From Pantoea rodasii (GTDB taxonomy: Bacteria; Pseudomonadota; Gammaproteobacteria; Enterobacterales; Enterobacteriaceae): a DNA stretch of 64,000 bases. The notes below the pieces were generated by a model. It made no database searches. It worked only from the letters and a program-made list of their open reading frames with translations, and was not told where the DNA came from. Numbering within the stretch: position 1 is the first letter of the stretch; the number at the start of each line of letters is the position of its first letter. Made by a program: the position numbers and the translations under genes. The stretch spans positions 327,315 through 391,314 of the forward strand of contig NZ_MLFP01000004.1 in assembly GCF_002095465.1 (NCBI RefSeq). The letters run 5' to 3'. Below are positions 26,508 through 36,724 of this stretch, piece after piece.

Positions 26508-27689
26508 ATGATGCAACGCATCATTCCGCTTGTGCTGTTGTTGTGCTGCAGTCTGCTGCTGAGCGCGTGTGGCACGCTGTCACAGACATCCGCGCCGGTG
26601 GGCGATAAAGTCTATCTTTCCCACGCAACCTTCAATGAAAACGTCGATGACATCGTGCGGCACTACATGCAGCAGAAGCAGGTGTCGGGCATCAGCATCG
26701 CGATTATCCATCAGCGCCAGCCAGCGAAGTTTTACAGTTATGGCGTGACCGACTCGACTCGACGTTATCCGATTACGCCGGATACGCTCTTTGCACTTGG
26801 CTCGCTCAGTAAAGGCATGACGGCGGAAGTGATCATTGAGCTGGTGGATCGCGGGGAGTTGCACTGGAATGACACGCTCGCCACGCTGCTGCCACCAGGT
26901 GTGCCGCTCAGTGAAGACGCGAAACGCATCACGCTGCTGCAATTGGTCACGCATACCTCTGGTTTGCCGCGTCAGGATATGGATCTGCCGATGTTTATGA
27001 AATTTATGGCTTATCTGCGCAGCGGTGAGAATTTTTACGGTAACCTCGATAGTGATGCGGTGCTCAGTTATCTGGCTGATTTTGACGCGCCAGCAAAACC
27101 GGCGGCAGAGTATTCCAATTTGGGCTATGCGCTGCTCGGCTATATCCTCAAACACCGTTTGCATCAGGACATCGAAACGCTGGCGCAACGCAATCTGTTT
27201 CAGCCACTTGGCATGACCAGCAGCAGTTTCAAACCGCAGACCCTGCGCGGCTATCCGCAACGTGCGTTAGGGCATGCAGGCGATCAGCCCAAACTCATTT
27301 CGCGTGGTGAACTGACGCCGGACTGGGCATTTACCAATAACATGGTGGCCGCCGCCAGCCTTTACAGCAACGCGCGCGATTTGATTCGCTATCTGGATGC
27401 GCATCTGCACGATGACGCCAGTACGCCCATCAACGCCGCTTTCGCGCAAGTTAGCCACGGTTATGAGCAGCATGGTAACCAGTCGCAAAATATTGCCTGG
27501 GTAACGGATACCTATGGTCAGCAGAAGATTACCTATCAGGTTGGCTATATCGGTGGCTACTCAAGTTTTATTGGTTTTGATAAACAAAACGGCAATGCGA
27601 TAGTGGTGCTGCAGAATGCGTTTAACTGGAGCAATTATCTCGGTATCGCACTGCTAATGGATTTGGCGCAGAAGAACCAGGCGGAGTAA
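26508..27689 (+). CDS. Class C beta-lactamase-like serine hydrolase, lipoprotein
   Basis: A 393-residue serine hydrolase of the AmpC/EstB (COG1680) family. A lipoprotein signal with lipobox LLSAC (C21) should anchor it in the outer membrane. The catalytic SxxK is S99-L-S-K102 in ALGSLSKGM, and the YxN motif is Y202-S-N204 in AEYSNLGYALLGY. A C-terminal strand resembling the HxG/KTG region is GYIGGYSSF. Family members are peptidoglycan peptidases, esterases or beta-lactamases; the lipid anchor and the absence of ampR favour a cell-wall or esterase role. Confidence 0.88.
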   Translation: MMQRIIPLVLLLCCSLLLSACGTLSQTSAPVGDKVYLSHATFNENVDDIVRHYMQQKQVSGISIAIIHQRQPAKFYSYGVTDSTRRYPITPDTLFALGSLSKGMTAEVIIELVDRGELHWNDTLATLLPPGVPLSEDAKRITLLQLVTHTSGLPRQDMDLPMFMKFMAYLRSGENFYGNLDSDAVLSYLADFDAPAKPAAEYSNLGYALLGYILKHRLHQDIETLAQRNLFQPLGMTSSSFKPQTLRGYPQRALGHAGDQPKLISRGELTPDWAFTNNMVAAASLYSNARDLIRYLDAHLHDDASTPINAAFAQVSHGYEQHGNQSQNIAWVTDTYGQQKITYQVGYIGGYSSFIGFDKQNGNAIVVLQNAFNWSNYLGIALLMDLAQKNQAE

Positions 27690-27849
27690 TGAACATGGTT
27701 GCTTGCAATTTTACTGCGCCAAAAGTCGCTTTTGCTGAGGTATGCTGTGCAGCGAAATTTGACGCGCAAAGCGCGCCGCGGGAACCTTCTGCGTGCTGCA
27801 CTTGTCAGTAAATTGGACAGTTAATAATTAACCAGAGTGGAAATCACCA

Positions 27850-28344
27850 ATGCGCAGGACACACGTCACCCTTCTTTCTGCAGGAATTTTTCTGGGCGCT
27901 TTGAGCCTGACTCCAGCCGCACTGGCTGAAGGCGAGCAAACGGATAACGTACCCCCTCCACCGCAGGTGCAGCAGACCGCACCCGACGCACAGACGCAGG
28001 CTCCTGCTGCTGATGCGCCGGCCAGCACTGAACCGGCGGAATCTTCCGGCGATGTGGCTCCGATTCGCCCATCACAAAACGGTATGCAAGATGCGCCTGC
28101 CGGGCAGAATAATTACGATCTGAATACCATTATTATCGACTACAAAGAGTACAAAGTCGGTGATGTGGTGCCAGATGAGTACCGTAAAAAGCAGTACACC
28201 ATTGTGGAGTGGCAGCCGCGTCACCTGCCAGCACCGCAGCCGGGTACCCACTGGGCTTATATCAATGCTAACTACATCCTGATCACCGACGATAGCGGCA
28301 AAATCGTGATGGGTAAATCTGGCGATATCTTCTTTAAGGGCTAA
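27850..28344 (+). CDS. RcnB family periplasmic protein
   Basis: A 164-residue exported protein. A signal peptide (to about ALA, residue 25) is followed by a long low-complexity linker rich in P, Q, A and E (residues about 30-85). The C-terminal RcnB-type domain reads YKVGDVVPDEYRKKQYTIVEW, LPAPQPGTHWAYINANYILI, GKIVMGKSGDIFF. RcnB of E. coli modulates nickel/cobalt efflux; here no rcnA or rcnR is adjacent and metal-binding residues are few, so metal homeostasis is not established. Confidence 0.82.
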   Translation: MRRTHVTLLSAGIFLGALSLTPAALAEGEQTDNVPPPPQVQQTAPDAQTQAPAADAPASTEPAESSGDVAPIRPSQNGMQDAPAGQNNYDLNTIIIDYKEYKVGDVVPDEYRKKQYTIVEWQPRHLPAPQPGTHWAYINANYILITDDSGKIVMGKSGDIFFKG

Positions 28345-28364
28345 TTTCCCTTTGTTGGGCGTGC

Positions 28365-29849
28365 TCAGGTGCGCCCACGTTCGATTACTGTTACGCATTG
28401 CGCAATTTGCGCGACGCCCGCGATAATCTGGCTACTACTGGTGTTGCCGTAGCCCAGCACCAACCCTTGTTGCTTTTCCTGCCCGATATAAAAGCTCGAC
28501 AATGCGCCAGGCGCGTAACCCCGGGGGATTAAGTGATCCACCAACGCCACATCCTGTTGTTCATCAGACAAACTCAGCACCAGATGCATGCCACAATCGC
28601 CGCCCAACAGCCGCACCTGCGCACCCAATGCTAACTGTAACGCCTCTCGCAAGTAGCCCTGACGCTGACGATATAAACGACGCATTTTGCTTAAGTGCCG
28701 ACCATAGTCGCCGCTGCTGAGGAACCGCGCGAGCGCTATCTGTTCAGGACGGTTACCCCCGCGCAACAGTTCGTGTAACGCCGGACGCAAGAGTGGCACC
28801 AGCTGAGGGGGCAACACCATAAATCCGATGCGCAGCGCCGGGAATAGCGTTTTACTGAAGGATCCCACGTAAATAACCGGCGTGGGCTGCATCATTCCCT
28901 GCATTGCCGCGATGGGCTCACCGCTGTAACGGAAATCACTGTCGTAATCGTCTTCAATAATCCAGCTCTGATGTTGCTGTGCCGCCGCGAGCAGTGCCAG
29001 ACGACGCGGTGCGCTCATCACCACGCCAGTAGGATATTGGTGGGTTGGTGTGGTGTAAATCAGGCGTGGCGGACGTTGTTGCCAATCGCTGGATTGCGGG
29101 GATAAGCCCTGCGCATCCACCGCAATAGGTTCAATACGCATGTCACCGAGGCGCATTGCGGCTTTGGCACCGCGATAGCCGGGTTCTTCAACCCAGCCAA
29201 TGTCGCCACGTTGGCTGAGTAGCGATACACACAGCGTTAGCGCCTGCTGCGCACCTTCAGTGATCACGATTTGCTCAGCGGTACAACGCACGCCGCGTGC
29301 CACAGCCAGATGCTGTGCCAGCGCTTCACGCAAGGAATGCTCGCCCAGAGGATCGCCATACCCTAATAGTTGCTGTGGCGAGTGCTGCATCACTCGATTG
29401 AGCGTACGTCGCCACTGGGCAAGCGGAAAGTGTGCGAGTGCAGGAATACCCGGACGCAGCGCCAGCTCCTGACTCAGAATGCGATGACCAGAACGGAGCT
29501 GCGCAACGCGCGGTGACAGCGCTATCGCGCATTCACTGACATCATGGCGCCTGGCGACCGGCAGTTGCGCGATTGAACTGATGTGGCTGCCCTGGCGGTC
29601 GCTCACGATAAACCCCTCCGCCTGCAACTGCGCCCAAACACCGGTAACGGTATTGCGTGACACGCTGAGATCGGCAGCCAGCTGGCGTGTGGCCGGTAAA
29701 CGCGTACCCGCTGAGAGCACACCGTTCAGAATGGCTTGCTTAAACCGCTGCAGAAGCTGCTGTTGCAGCGTCAGATCGCTGCGAGCCGCCAGCGGGGCCA
29801 GTAATAGATTGTGCAGCTCGCGATCGTTCATGGTGATTTGTGGACCCAT
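28365..29849 (-). CDS. MocR-type transcriptional regulator (GntR HTH + aminotransferase domain)
   Basis: A 494-residue MocR-type regulator. The GntR winged helix (about residues 20-85) contains RFKQAILNGVLSAGTRLPATR and LSVSRNTVTGVWAQLQAEGF. The aminotransferase domain carries IIEDDYDSDFRY and the PLP lysine motif YVGSFSKTLFPALRIGF. An internal ATG 18 bases downstream is an alternative start; neither has a strong ribosome-binding site. It is divergent from a GNAT acetyltransferase across 84 bases, which makes that gene the likely target. It is distinct in sequence from the MocR at 10813-12189. Confidence 0.9.
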   Translation of the reverse strand: MGPQITMNDRELHNLLLAPLAARSDLTLQQQLLQRFKQAILNGVLSAGTRLPATRQLAADLSVSRNTVTGVWAQLQAEGFIVSDRQGSHISSIAQLPVARRHDVSECAIALSPRVAQLRSGHRILSQELALRPGIPALAHFPLAQWRRTLNRVMQHSPQQLLGYGDPLGEHSLREALAQHLAVARGVRCTAEQIVITEGAQQALTLCVSLLSQRGDIGWVEEPGYRGAKAAMRLGDMRIEPIAVDAQGLSPQSSDWQQRPPRLIYTTPTHQYPTGVVMSAPRRLALLAAAQQHQSWIIEDDYDSDFRYSGEPIAAMQGMMQPTPVIYVGSFSKTLFPALRIGFMVLPPQLVPLLRPALHELLRGGNRPEQIALARFLSSGDYGRHLSKMRRLYRQRQGYLREALQLALGAQVRLLGGDCGMHLVLSLSDEQQDVALVDHLIPRGYAPGALSSFYIGQEKQQGLVLGYGNTSSSQIIAGVAQIAQCVTVIERGRT

Positions 29850-29933
29850 AGATTTTATCGAATGTGGTGCTTTTTAACATGCCAGTTAAGTGGCACGCTG
29901 TGCAACAGGCTTAGACAAACAGGGAACTGGACT

Positions 29934-30638
29934 ATGACGCAACACACCAATACCTTCGGACAACCGGTTGGTGCACCATTGCCGGATTGGCAACCATGCA
30001 GCTGGCCGTCTTATGAGACTTTCACCGGCCACTACTGCCGCCTGGAACCCTTGAGTGCGCAACGCCACGCTCGCGATCTTTATGCTGCTTATGCACAGGC
30101 GAGAGACGGGCGCGACTGGACCTATATGTTTGCTGAGCCTTTCGCCGATGAGGAGGCCTATCTGGCCAATGCCCGCAAAATTGAGCAGGGACGCGACCCA
30201 ATGCATTTCGCGGTGATTGATCTGCACAGCCAGCGTGCAGTCGGGACGTTGGCGCTGATGCGCATCGACACCACGCACGGTGTGATGGAAGTGGGGCATG
30301 TGGCGTTTTCACCGCTGCTTAAGCAAACCCGCATGGCAACGGAAGCGCACTATCTGCTGATGCGCTATGCCTTTGATCAGCTAGGCTATCGTCGCTACGA
30401 ATGGAAATGCGACAGCTGCAATCTACCCTCACGCCTGGCAGCATTACGCTTGGGTTTCCAGTTTGAAGGCATCTTTCGTCAGGCAATCGTATACAAAGGC
30501 CGCAGCCGCGACACCTGCTGGTTCTCCGTTATTGATGGGGAGTGGCCGCAGTTGAAACAGGCCTTTGAGCGCTGGCTGGCAGCAGACAATTTCAATGAGG
30601 ATGGAACGCAGCGCGCAAAGTTGCAGGCGCTGCGCTAA
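29934..30638 (+). CDS. GNAT acetyltransferase, RimJ/RimL type
   Basis: A 234-residue RimJ/RimL-like N-acetyltransferase. The pattern GHYCRLEPLS near the N-terminus, VGTLALMRIDTTHGVMEVGHVAFSP in the middle, the acetyl-CoA segment TRMATEAHYLLMRYAFDQLGYRRYEWKCDSCN, and LAALRLGFQFEGIFRQ are all typical. The ATG at 29934 has AGGGAA ten bases upstream; longer versions start inside the divergent regulator and are unlikely. Close relatives are annotated as GCN5-family enzymes acting on aminoglycosides or small metabolites; no substrate can be assigned. Confidence 0.87.
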   Translation: MTQHTNTFGQPVGAPLPDWQPCSWPSYETFTGHYCRLEPLSAQRHARDLYAAYAQARDGRDWTYMFAEPFADEEAYLANARKIEQGRDPMHFAVIDLHSQRAVGTLALMRIDTTHGVMEVGHVAFSPLLKQTRMATEAHYLLMRYAFDQLGYRRYEWKCDSCNLPSRLAALRLGFQFEGIFRQAIVYKGRSRDTCWFSVIDGEWPQLKQAFERWLAADNFNEDGTQRAKLQALR

Positions 30639-30670
30639 GAGCATGTCGACAGCCGGGTGAGATGCCCGGT

Positions 30671-31195
30671 TCAGTTGCTTAACATATATTTGGTGGTAAA
30701 CGCGATCAATGTGGTGGCGATAGTAAACATGATGCGCCTCATCCAGACATTGTCTTGTTTTAGCTCCGCAAAACCAATCTGCATGCGTTGATCTAATTCG
30801 TTAAATTTAGCATCGTGCTGTTCGAGTTTTTCATCAATTTTCTCAAACCTTTGGTCGATTTTCTCAAACCTCTGGTCAATTTTCTCAAACCTCTGGTCAA
30901 TTTTTTCAAATCTCTGGTCGATTTTCTCAAATCTTGCATCGATTTTGTCAAATCGCTGATTGACCTCCGTTTCGAATTTGTCGACACGCCCTTCAAGAGA
31001 ATCAATGCGATGGTTGGTTGCTCTTTGTTCCCGTGCCAGGGTTTCCATTGCTTGCGATAAGTCGAATTTGGTTAAGGTATTCTCTTGCTGCATTTCAGCA
31101 AAAATATCCACCATAACTTCGGCCTGCTTGTCCGCAACGCCCGCGTCCTGCAACGCTTTATAGGCTTTATGAGTGTTAAGCATTGTCAATATCAT
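30671..31195 (-). CDS. Coiled-coil protein with RFEKIDQ heptad array and C-terminal membrane anchor
   Basis: A 174-residue protein of DUF1640-like architecture. An N-terminal helical part (TKFDLSQAMETLAREQRATNHRIDSLE) leads into a near-perfect heptad array: one RFDKIDA, five RFEKID units, then KLEQHDA. A single hydrophobic C-terminal helix (RIMFTIATTLIAFTTKYML) acts as a tail anchor. The array is encoded by 21-base tandem repeats at about 30834-30960, so its copy number could vary by slippage. Function unknown; the layout suits a membrane-tethered rod or a trimeric coiled coil. Confidence 0.85.
   Translation of the reverse strand: MILTMLNTHKAYKALQDAGVADKQAEVMVDIFAEMQQENTLTKFDLSQAMETLAREQRATNHRIDSLEGRVDKFETEVNQRFDKIDARFEKIDQRFEKIDQRFEKIDQRFEKIDQRFEKIDEKLEQHDAKFNELDQRMQIGFAELKQDNVWMRRIMFTIATTLIAFTTKYMLSN
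30834..30960. repeat. 21-bp tandem repeat encoding heptads
   Basis: Six to seven 21-base units (consensus on the plus strand ATTTTCTCAAACCTCTGGTC plus one base) encode RFEKIDQ on the minus strand. The units differ by only a few bases from each other. Confidence 0.85.
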
Positions 31196-31331
31196 CCTTA
31201 TTTCCTCTGGTGTCTTTCCGTGAAGATGGAAGCCTATCCAGTGGGTGATAGTTCCTCAATGTTACGATGTGGATTTTGCGCGCTGTCTCGAAAAAAATCA
31301 ATGCTTACAACAAGTAACGGGAATGGCTAAT

Positions 31332-31359
31332 GAAAAAGGCCTGCGCATTGGCAGGCCTT
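31332..31359 (-). terminator. Intrinsic terminator of opgB (minus strand)
   Basis: A perfect 9-bp stem, AAGGCCTGC with GCAGGCCTT, around six bases. On the minus strand it runs into a T-run (CCTTTTTCA), 24 bases after the opgB stop. Confidence 0.85.
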
Positions 31360-31382
31360 GGTTTATCGCGATTGGGTCAACG

Positions 31383-33674
31383 TTACGGCTGCGGAATAAT
31401 TTTTATATCCACCATGCCAATGCCTAATTTACGCGGATCCTGGCCGGTGATATTGCCTTCATTAGAGAGCTGCGGCTCGGGCGGTGTAATCGTCAGGTTG
31501 TGGCTGCCGTTAGGATTGCTGAAGTGCAGCGTGGTCGTGGAGAACTCATCGCCCAGATTCAGTACCTGCTCTTCATCGCCCACGCGAACCGGAATAGGTC
31601 GATGTGCATTGGGGCCAAAGGCGCGTGCGGTAATCTCCACATCAAAGCGAGCAGGTAAAGCATCGATATATTCGATGTTCACTTCAGGCGCCAAATTGGC
31701 ATTGGACCAACGCCCCCACAGCTCTGGACGGGATATTCCTGAGAACGCTTTCACGCTGTTAGGCGCCCCCGGCACGGTTAGCAGGAAGCTGTCGGCAGGA
31801 TAACGGATGGCATTATCCTCCACGCGGATCTGCTGCTCGTTAAGCTGATACGTTGCGGCGCTCACCTCGGCTTTTGGAAAAATGGCTTTGCCTTTCCACT
31901 GCGGCTTATCAATACGCGTCACCGTGGGTTTTGCGCCCATCTGGCCCATCGCGACGCAGAGATCGGAAGAGAGCGCTAAATCAGGCTGCCATAAACGACC
32001 CATTTTAAAACAGCGATCGACCCAGACAAATTTATCCGCAGCGGTGAAGTCCGCGAGCTGGTAACGCAGCGGCGCCGAGTATTCGCCTTCTGGCAGTGGC
32101 TCGACGCGATCCTGCCCTACGCGGAAGAGAATCGGCAATTTAAATGTTGAGCCGGAGAAGCTGAAGGTGTTTTTAGGCTGATCAATGGTAAAGGCATCCA
32201 GCTTGCTGGGGAAATTCCACAGTTGAATGATATCGGCTTTCCACGCGGTAACTTTCTGAGCCATGTCATCAAACTGCGCGGATAGCGAAGTCGAGGACAG
32301 GCCGCTACGGCCGAGGCCAATGGCTTTATCACCGCCGAGGATATCCAGCACCGTTGCGCCGTTATCCAGCGTGCTGCGTTTACCATCCATGACTTCTGCC
32401 TGCGGCTGGTCGCCGCGGATCACCATAAACAAATCGCGTCGCGGCTGTTTGATCAGATACTGATGCGCGGTGTTGTTCATGGCCAGATGATCCGAACTGA
32501 CCACGATGACGGTGTTTTTAAACCAGGGCGAGGCTTTAATACGCTCTATCAGACGAGCAACATGTTCCTGTGAACAGGCAACTGCACTGAAGGATTGGTT
32601 CGGTTTCCCGTCGTAGCTGTAACTTTTTCGCTGACAGCTACGTGAGATAAAGCCGTCTGGATGATGGGTATCCACCGTCAACGTGAACAGAGCAAAACGT
32701 TTTTGCTGGCGCGACAGTTCCTCATACTTCTCAAACACTTCATCCATCACCGTGTCGTCGTAAAAACCCCAGTTATTGCGGTAGCCAGGATCGGCAACCC
32801 GGCTCTTTAACTCTTCTGAACCGTACATGTGTGCCGGGGCGAAGCCGTGTGACAGTAAGAACGTGTCCTTGCCCGCAAAGCGCAGATCGGCACCCTGAAT
32901 AAACCAGTTTTCATAGCCAGAATTCTTCAGGATATCGCCCAGGCAAATATTCTGAGGATAGAAGCTGGAAAGCGCGGCTGAGGCATTACCATCAAAAGGC
33001 GCAAACAGCGGAATGCCACATTGCGAAGCGACCATCCCCGCGATGGTGTAGTCCGTGCCGGGTAACTGCTCGGTTTCGCTGAAATCAATGCTTTGGTCTT
33101 TCTCCCGACTCAGTTCAGGTGCCAGTCCAGGAAATGCTTGCTGATCAAAGTAAGTGCGTTCCAGGCTTTCACCGTAGATATAGACCAAATTGAGCTTTGG
33201 CTCCTGAATCACTTTACCGGGCGCGATGTAGTAGTTGTCGAAATCAGAGTCGGCCAGACGTGAGTGCGAGGCAATCAGATCCTTCACCTGGCGAAATGCA
33301 GGTGTGGTTTGCACTGAACCGGCAGCGCAGGCAATAGCCAGTAGACTCCAGCCTAGGTGATGCGGCCGTTTACGGCGGCGCAGTAGCCAGGAAAGCAGGC
33401 AAAACAGCAAAAACAGGCCAATGATTAATCCAATCGCGGGCACCACATATTTACTGACACCCGCGCCGGTCAGGCTGTTGGTCAGGGTGTACAGCACGGC
33501 ATCGGTGATGCCATCGCCGGTAAAATAGTTACTGGCGAACAGCGTGGCATTGAGCACGATAAACAGCGTGAGTAACACTAAGATCAGGATAAACCAGAAT
33601 TTATTTCGCCCGGCTTTGTAGGAGTAAACGGCGATCGCAGCCAAAAAGAGTATAACCGAAACCAATTCGGACAA
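31383..33674 (-). CDS. opgB: Phosphoglycerol transferase I (OpgB/MdoB)
   Basis: A 763-residue inner-membrane enzyme of exactly the E. coli OpgB length. It transfers phosphoglycerol from phosphatidylglycerol to osmoregulated periplasmic glucans. The N-terminal membrane part ([40 protein letters not shown]) has about four helices. The periplasmic sulfatase-fold domain contains [16 protein letters not shown] (catalytic Thr region), [30 protein letters not shown] and [13 protein letters not shown]-terminal extension completes the protein. It is transcribed alone with its own terminator; in E. coli it lies in the same 98-99 min region. Confidence 0.96.
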   Translation of the reverse strand: MSELVSVILFLAAIAVYSYKAGRNKFWFILILVLLTLFIVLNATLFASNYFTGDGITDAVLYTLTNSLTGAGVSKYVVPAIGLIIGLFLLFCLLSWLLRRRKRPHHLGWSLLAIACAAGSVQTTPAFRQVKDLIASHSRLADSDFDNYYIAPGKVIQEPKLNLVYIYGESLERTYFDQQAFPGLAPELSREKDQSIDFSETEQLPGTDYTIAGMVASQCGIPLFAPFDGNASAALSSFYPQNICLGDILKNSGYENWFIQGADLRFAGKDTFLLSHGFAPAHMYGSEELKSRVADPGYRNNWGFYDDTVMDEVFEKYEELSRQQKRFALFTLTVDTHHPDGFISRSCQRKSYSYDGKPNQSFSAVACSQEHVARLIERIKASPWFKNTVIVVSSDHLAMNNTAHQYLIKQPRRDLFMVIRGDQPQAEVMDGKRSTLDNGATVLDILGGDKAIGLGRSGLSSTSLSAQFDDMAQKVTAWKADIIQLWNFPSKLDAFTIDQPKNTFSFSGSTFKLPILFRVGQDRVEPLPEGEYSAPLRYQLADFTAADKFVWVDRCFKMGRLWQPDLALSSDLCVAMGQMGAKPTVTRIDKPQWKGKAIFPKAEVSAATYQLNEQQIRVEDNAIRYPADSFLLTVPGAPNSVKAFSGISRPELWGRWSNANLAPEVNIEYIDALPARFDVEITARAFGPNAHRPIPVRVGDEEQVLNLGDEFSTTTLHFSNPNGSHNLTITPPEPQLSNEGNITGQDPRKLGIGMVDIKIIPQP

Positions 33675-33888
33675 GGTTTGATCCTCACATTAAATAGTGA
33701 CGCCATCCTTGCGCCCTCGGCCCTCTTTGGGGGTTATGCGACAATTTATATGGGCTGTCACAGGGCTGCAACATAAGCAAACAGATTTGTGCGGCGCGTT
33801 CCGATTCGTTTAAGACGGGTTTAGATTGGCTATGGTTTGACCTGGCAGCAACGCTCGGGTTGCTGCCAGCGAGGGGGAGGAAGTGCGA

Positions 33889-34278
33889 TCAGAGTTTACC
33901 CGTAAGATACTGTGCTTCACCGTCAGCAAAGCTCCAGTCACCTTTGCTGTTGGTGATAAAACTGATCATCAGATCGCTACCCTTCACGCCACAGTTTTCC
34001 TGCAACTCGCGGGCTAACTCTGCCATAAACAGCGTCTTCTGTTCTTCACTTCTCGGGCTGGTGTAAACACGTACCATCACCAGATTATCGCTGCGTTCGA
34101 AACCCAGCCCGGTATCCTGGAATACCATCTGGTAGCGTTTATTTTCATGAACAATCTGATAGCGATCGCGTGCGGGTACTTTGAACGCGGTTAATACGGC
34201 GCGGTGCGCGGCATCCAATAAAGTGCGTAACTCTGATTCAGAACGGCCCTGAATCACGTCAAATGTCAGTAATGGCAT
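33889..34278 (-). CDS. Tautomerase family protein (4-oxalocrotonate tautomerase-like)
   Basis: A 129-residue protein of the tautomerase superfamily. The start at 34276-34278, with GAGGG seven bases upstream, gives MPLLTFDVIQG, exposing the catalytic N-terminal proline (P2, Pro1 after Met removal); a longer version would bury it. The rest fits a single longer-chain tautomerase (LLDAAHRAVLTAF, RSDNLVMVRVYTSPRS). It is divergent from a LysR regulator across 120 bases, the usual arrangement for this enzyme type. The substrate is unknown. Confidence 0.85.
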   Translation of the reverse strand: MPLLTFDVIQGRSESELRTLLDAAHRAVLTAFKVPARDRYQIVHENKRYQMVFQDTGLGFERSDNLVMVRVYTSPRSEEQKTLFMAELARELQENCGVKGSDLMISFITNSKGDWSFADGEAQYLTGKL

Positions 34279-34398
34279 AAATAAACCCTCGTTTTTGCTC
34301 ACAAGATAAGAGTAGGATGTGGCTCTATGCTGCCGCTTGCTGCAGGAAAGAAAAAGCGCGCTGGTTGAAATGATTATTTATTATTTTGAACAATCCAT

Positions 34399-35322
34399 AT
34401 GAAAGAAATCAAAACTGATGCGCTTTGGGTGCATTTGCACTGGTTAACGGTGCTGGCTGAACTGGGCAGTTTTACGCGTGCTGCTGAACGATTAGATGTC
34501 AGCAAAGCGGCCATGAGCCAAAAAATTAAAGAGCTGGAAGAGATGGCGGGCGTGTCACTGGTGCAACGCACCACGCGCAGCGTGCGTCTGACCTCGGCCG
34601 GCGAAAAGCTGGTGGATGAGCTGCGCGATCCCTTCGCGCGCATCGCCCAGAGCTTTTTTAGCGTGCGTGATGAGGCGGGGCCGGTGCGTGGTTTAGTGCG
34701 GGTGAGCGCGCCGGTGGCGTTTGCACGCCAGCAGCTGGTGCCGATGATTGGTGATTTTCTGCGGGAATATCCGCAGGTGCGCTTGCAGCTGGATGTCACT
34801 GACCGTCTGGTATCGCTGGGTAGTGAAGGGTTTGATTTGGCTATCCGCCACAGTCAGACGCTGCCTGAAACCCACGTGGCGCTGCCACTGTGTGAAACAC
34901 AGGCGCTGCTGGTGGCGTCACCGGCTTATCTGGCACAAAACGGCGTACCGCAAACGCCCGAAGCGTTGCAGCAGCATAACTGTTTGTACTACCCGCGCGG
35001 GCTGGAATCACCCCAGTGGCGCTTTCGCCCGGTGAGCGGCGGGAGCGAAACGGTCCAGGTGAAGATTCAGGGCAACTTTGCCACCAATAACAGCGAATCC
35101 ATTCGTGACGCGGCACTGCAGGGATTAGGTATTGCGATGCTACCGGATTTCAGTGCCACTGCGGCGCTGGCCGCAGGTACGCTGCAACAGGTATTGCCGC
35201 AGTGGCGTACCGTGGATGCCTTCGCCGATAGACTTTGGGTGGTACGCCCGTATGCCGCACAGGTGCCACGGGCGGTGACCACTTTTATCCACTGGTTACG
35301 CGCGCGCTTTGTTGATGGGTGA
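34399..35322 (+). CDS. LysR family transcriptional regulator
   Basis: A 307-residue LysR-type regulator. The N-terminal winged helix reads LTVLAELGSFTRAAERLDVSKAAMSQKIKELEE, followed by LVQRTTRSVRLTSAGE and the linker helix. The effector domain has VRVSAPVAFARQQLVP, LDVTDRLVSLGSEGFDLAIR and DAALQGLGIAMLPDF, typical of the CrgA/AaeR-like branch. It is divergent from the tautomerase gene, its probable target. Its 3' end overlaps the convergent glycosyltransferase gene by 27 bases. Confidence 0.9.
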   Translation: MKEIKTDALWVHLHWLTVLAELGSFTRAAERLDVSKAAMSQKIKELEEMAGVSLVQRTTRSVRLTSAGEKLVDELRDPFARIAQSFFSVRDEAGPVRGLVRVSAPVAFARQQLVPMIGDFLREYPQVRLQLDVTDRLVSLGSEGFDLAIRHSQTLPETHVALPLCETQALLVASPAYLAQNGVPQTPEALQQHNCLYYPRGLESPQWRFRPVSGGSETVQVKIQGNFATNNSESIRDAALQGLGIAMLPDFSATAALAAGTLQQVLPQWRTVDAFADRLWVVRPYAAQVPRAVTTFIHWLRARFVDG

Positions 35323-36309
35323 TGCCAGCGTCAGGGTAGCCGGCGGTTGCATCATTTCACCTAACAGGCTGCTGCGGTTGTAATTTCCCAGCCGCAGGTT
35401 GAAGTCGAGGTGCAACTGCTCGTTGCCGCTTAACTTAATCACCGGCGGGGGTGTCAGTGGGCGCTGATTGAACAGGATGGCATGGGCAAACGCTTCGCTT
35501 TTCCAGCCGCTCAACCGCTGATAATAGTAAGCGTTGGCTTCGCACTTGCGCAGGTAGAGATTCACTCGACGGTATTCCCGCATCGCCGCTTGCTGCGCCA
35601 GAGAACCTAATTGCTGCTGCGGTTGGTCAATCTTTTGCGTCAGCAGTGCATAGTCATCGCGCTTAGTCAGTTCATGAAAGTAATTCTGTTCACCAAGATG
35701 TTTGATTGGCGCGTACTGTTTCTGCCATTCACGAATAAACGGGTTGTTCGGTGCTGCTGCCAGGAACCAGTTTTCAATCACCGGCGCCAGATAATTGACG
35801 GTGGAAATTTCACGATAGTAACCAATCACATCCATGCTGCGTTCTTGATGAGCACGATGCACCCACGACAAATCTTCAAATAACAGCGTACTGCAATCAA
35901 TGGCAATGCCGCCATAACGTAATAACAGTTCCAGACGAATCACTTCACTTTTTTGTTGTTCGCTTAATTGGGTTGAAGTGAAAATAAAATCGGGCAAAAC
36001 TTCTTTTACCGTTAATCGGTTAAGTAAATGAATATCGTGGTCAGGATTATCTTTGCGTAGTTTTTGAATATTCAACATCATCGATTTAGGCAAATATTCA
36101 TCGTCCCAATACATCCAGACTTTTTTCGGGATTTCTGGCAATGCTTTCTCGCCAGAAAACAACACGATATTGTCCTCTTCGCTGGGATCGTACTCCGGCG
36201 CGCAGAGCGCAGTATGCTGTTTTTTCTGCAGTAATGTCTGGCTGGTAAAGGCAATTCTTTTCCAGTTGTGCCAGAGCGCGAGCGCTGGCTGGAGACGTTT
36301 TTTATTCAT
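35296..36309 (-). CDS. Capsular polysaccharide synthesis-type glycosyltransferase (PF05704-like)
   Basis: A 337-residue GT-A-type transferase related to the Caps_synth/GT32 group. The start of the fold is IPKKVWMYWDDEYLPKSM. LNRLTVKEVLPDF follows, and the nucleotide-sugar block is SEVIRLELLLRYGGIAIDCST. The usual DxD is D-C-S here, like the D-A-T of Caps_synth proteins. Its C-terminal part (about residues 280-337) is not obviously part of the catalytic domain. It stands alone rather than in a polysaccharide cluster, so the acceptor is unknown. It overlaps the LysR gene end by 27 bases. Confidence 0.8.
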   Translation of the reverse strand: MNKKRLQPALALWHNWKRIAFTSQTLLQKKQHTALCAPEYDPSEEDNIVLFSGEKALPEIPKKVWMYWDDEYLPKSMMLNIQKLRKDNPDHDIHLLNRLTVKEVLPDFIFTSTQLSEQQKSEVIRLELLLRYGGIAIDCSTLLFEDLSWVHRAHQERSMDVIGYYREISTVNYLAPVIENWFLAAAPNNPFIREWQKQYAPIKHLGEQNYFHELTKRDDYALLTQKIDQPQQQLGSLAQQAAMREYRRVNLYLRKCEANAYYYQRLSGWKSEAFAHAILFNQRPLTPPPVIKLSGNEQLHLDFNLRLGNYNRSSLLGEMMQPPATLTLASPINKARA

Positions 36310-36724
36310 GATGCACCTGATTATTGTGATTATGGTGGCAAGGATTCCCTGATGCTGGCAGCTTTTGCGCTCTTATGTTTCCTCACGGCTGTGTGTAAAA
36401 AGTACTCACCTCAGCTTAATAAAACATTCTGGCCTTAGAGGCTATCACTTTTTTTGCTTTCAGATAAACCGGAAAATGAAGGATCCGTTAAGCATAAAAT
36501 TTCGCAGAAATAATTGAATGGATGACTAATTCTATAATTAATCGGCGTTAGGACTATTCCTAATAAAATAACCTGGGCACAGCACAGGCTGTGGCTTAGA
36601 TAAAAATCGTCCAGAATGAAACCGTTTAAGAGGACTGCATTTTTCGTTGGCCTGGTCTGGATTTTCCCCTTGTTGATGCAGGTTAACTACGCTTAAACAA
36701 GGTGGTTAACACAAAGGAGGCACT
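36310..36724. other. Intergenic region upstream of the beta-propeller gene
   Basis: About 415 bases, AT-rich in its middle. No gene, tRNA or clear operator is visible. The last bases contain a very strong ribosome-binding site (AAAGGAGG, 6 bases before the ATG at 36725). Confidence 0.5.
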
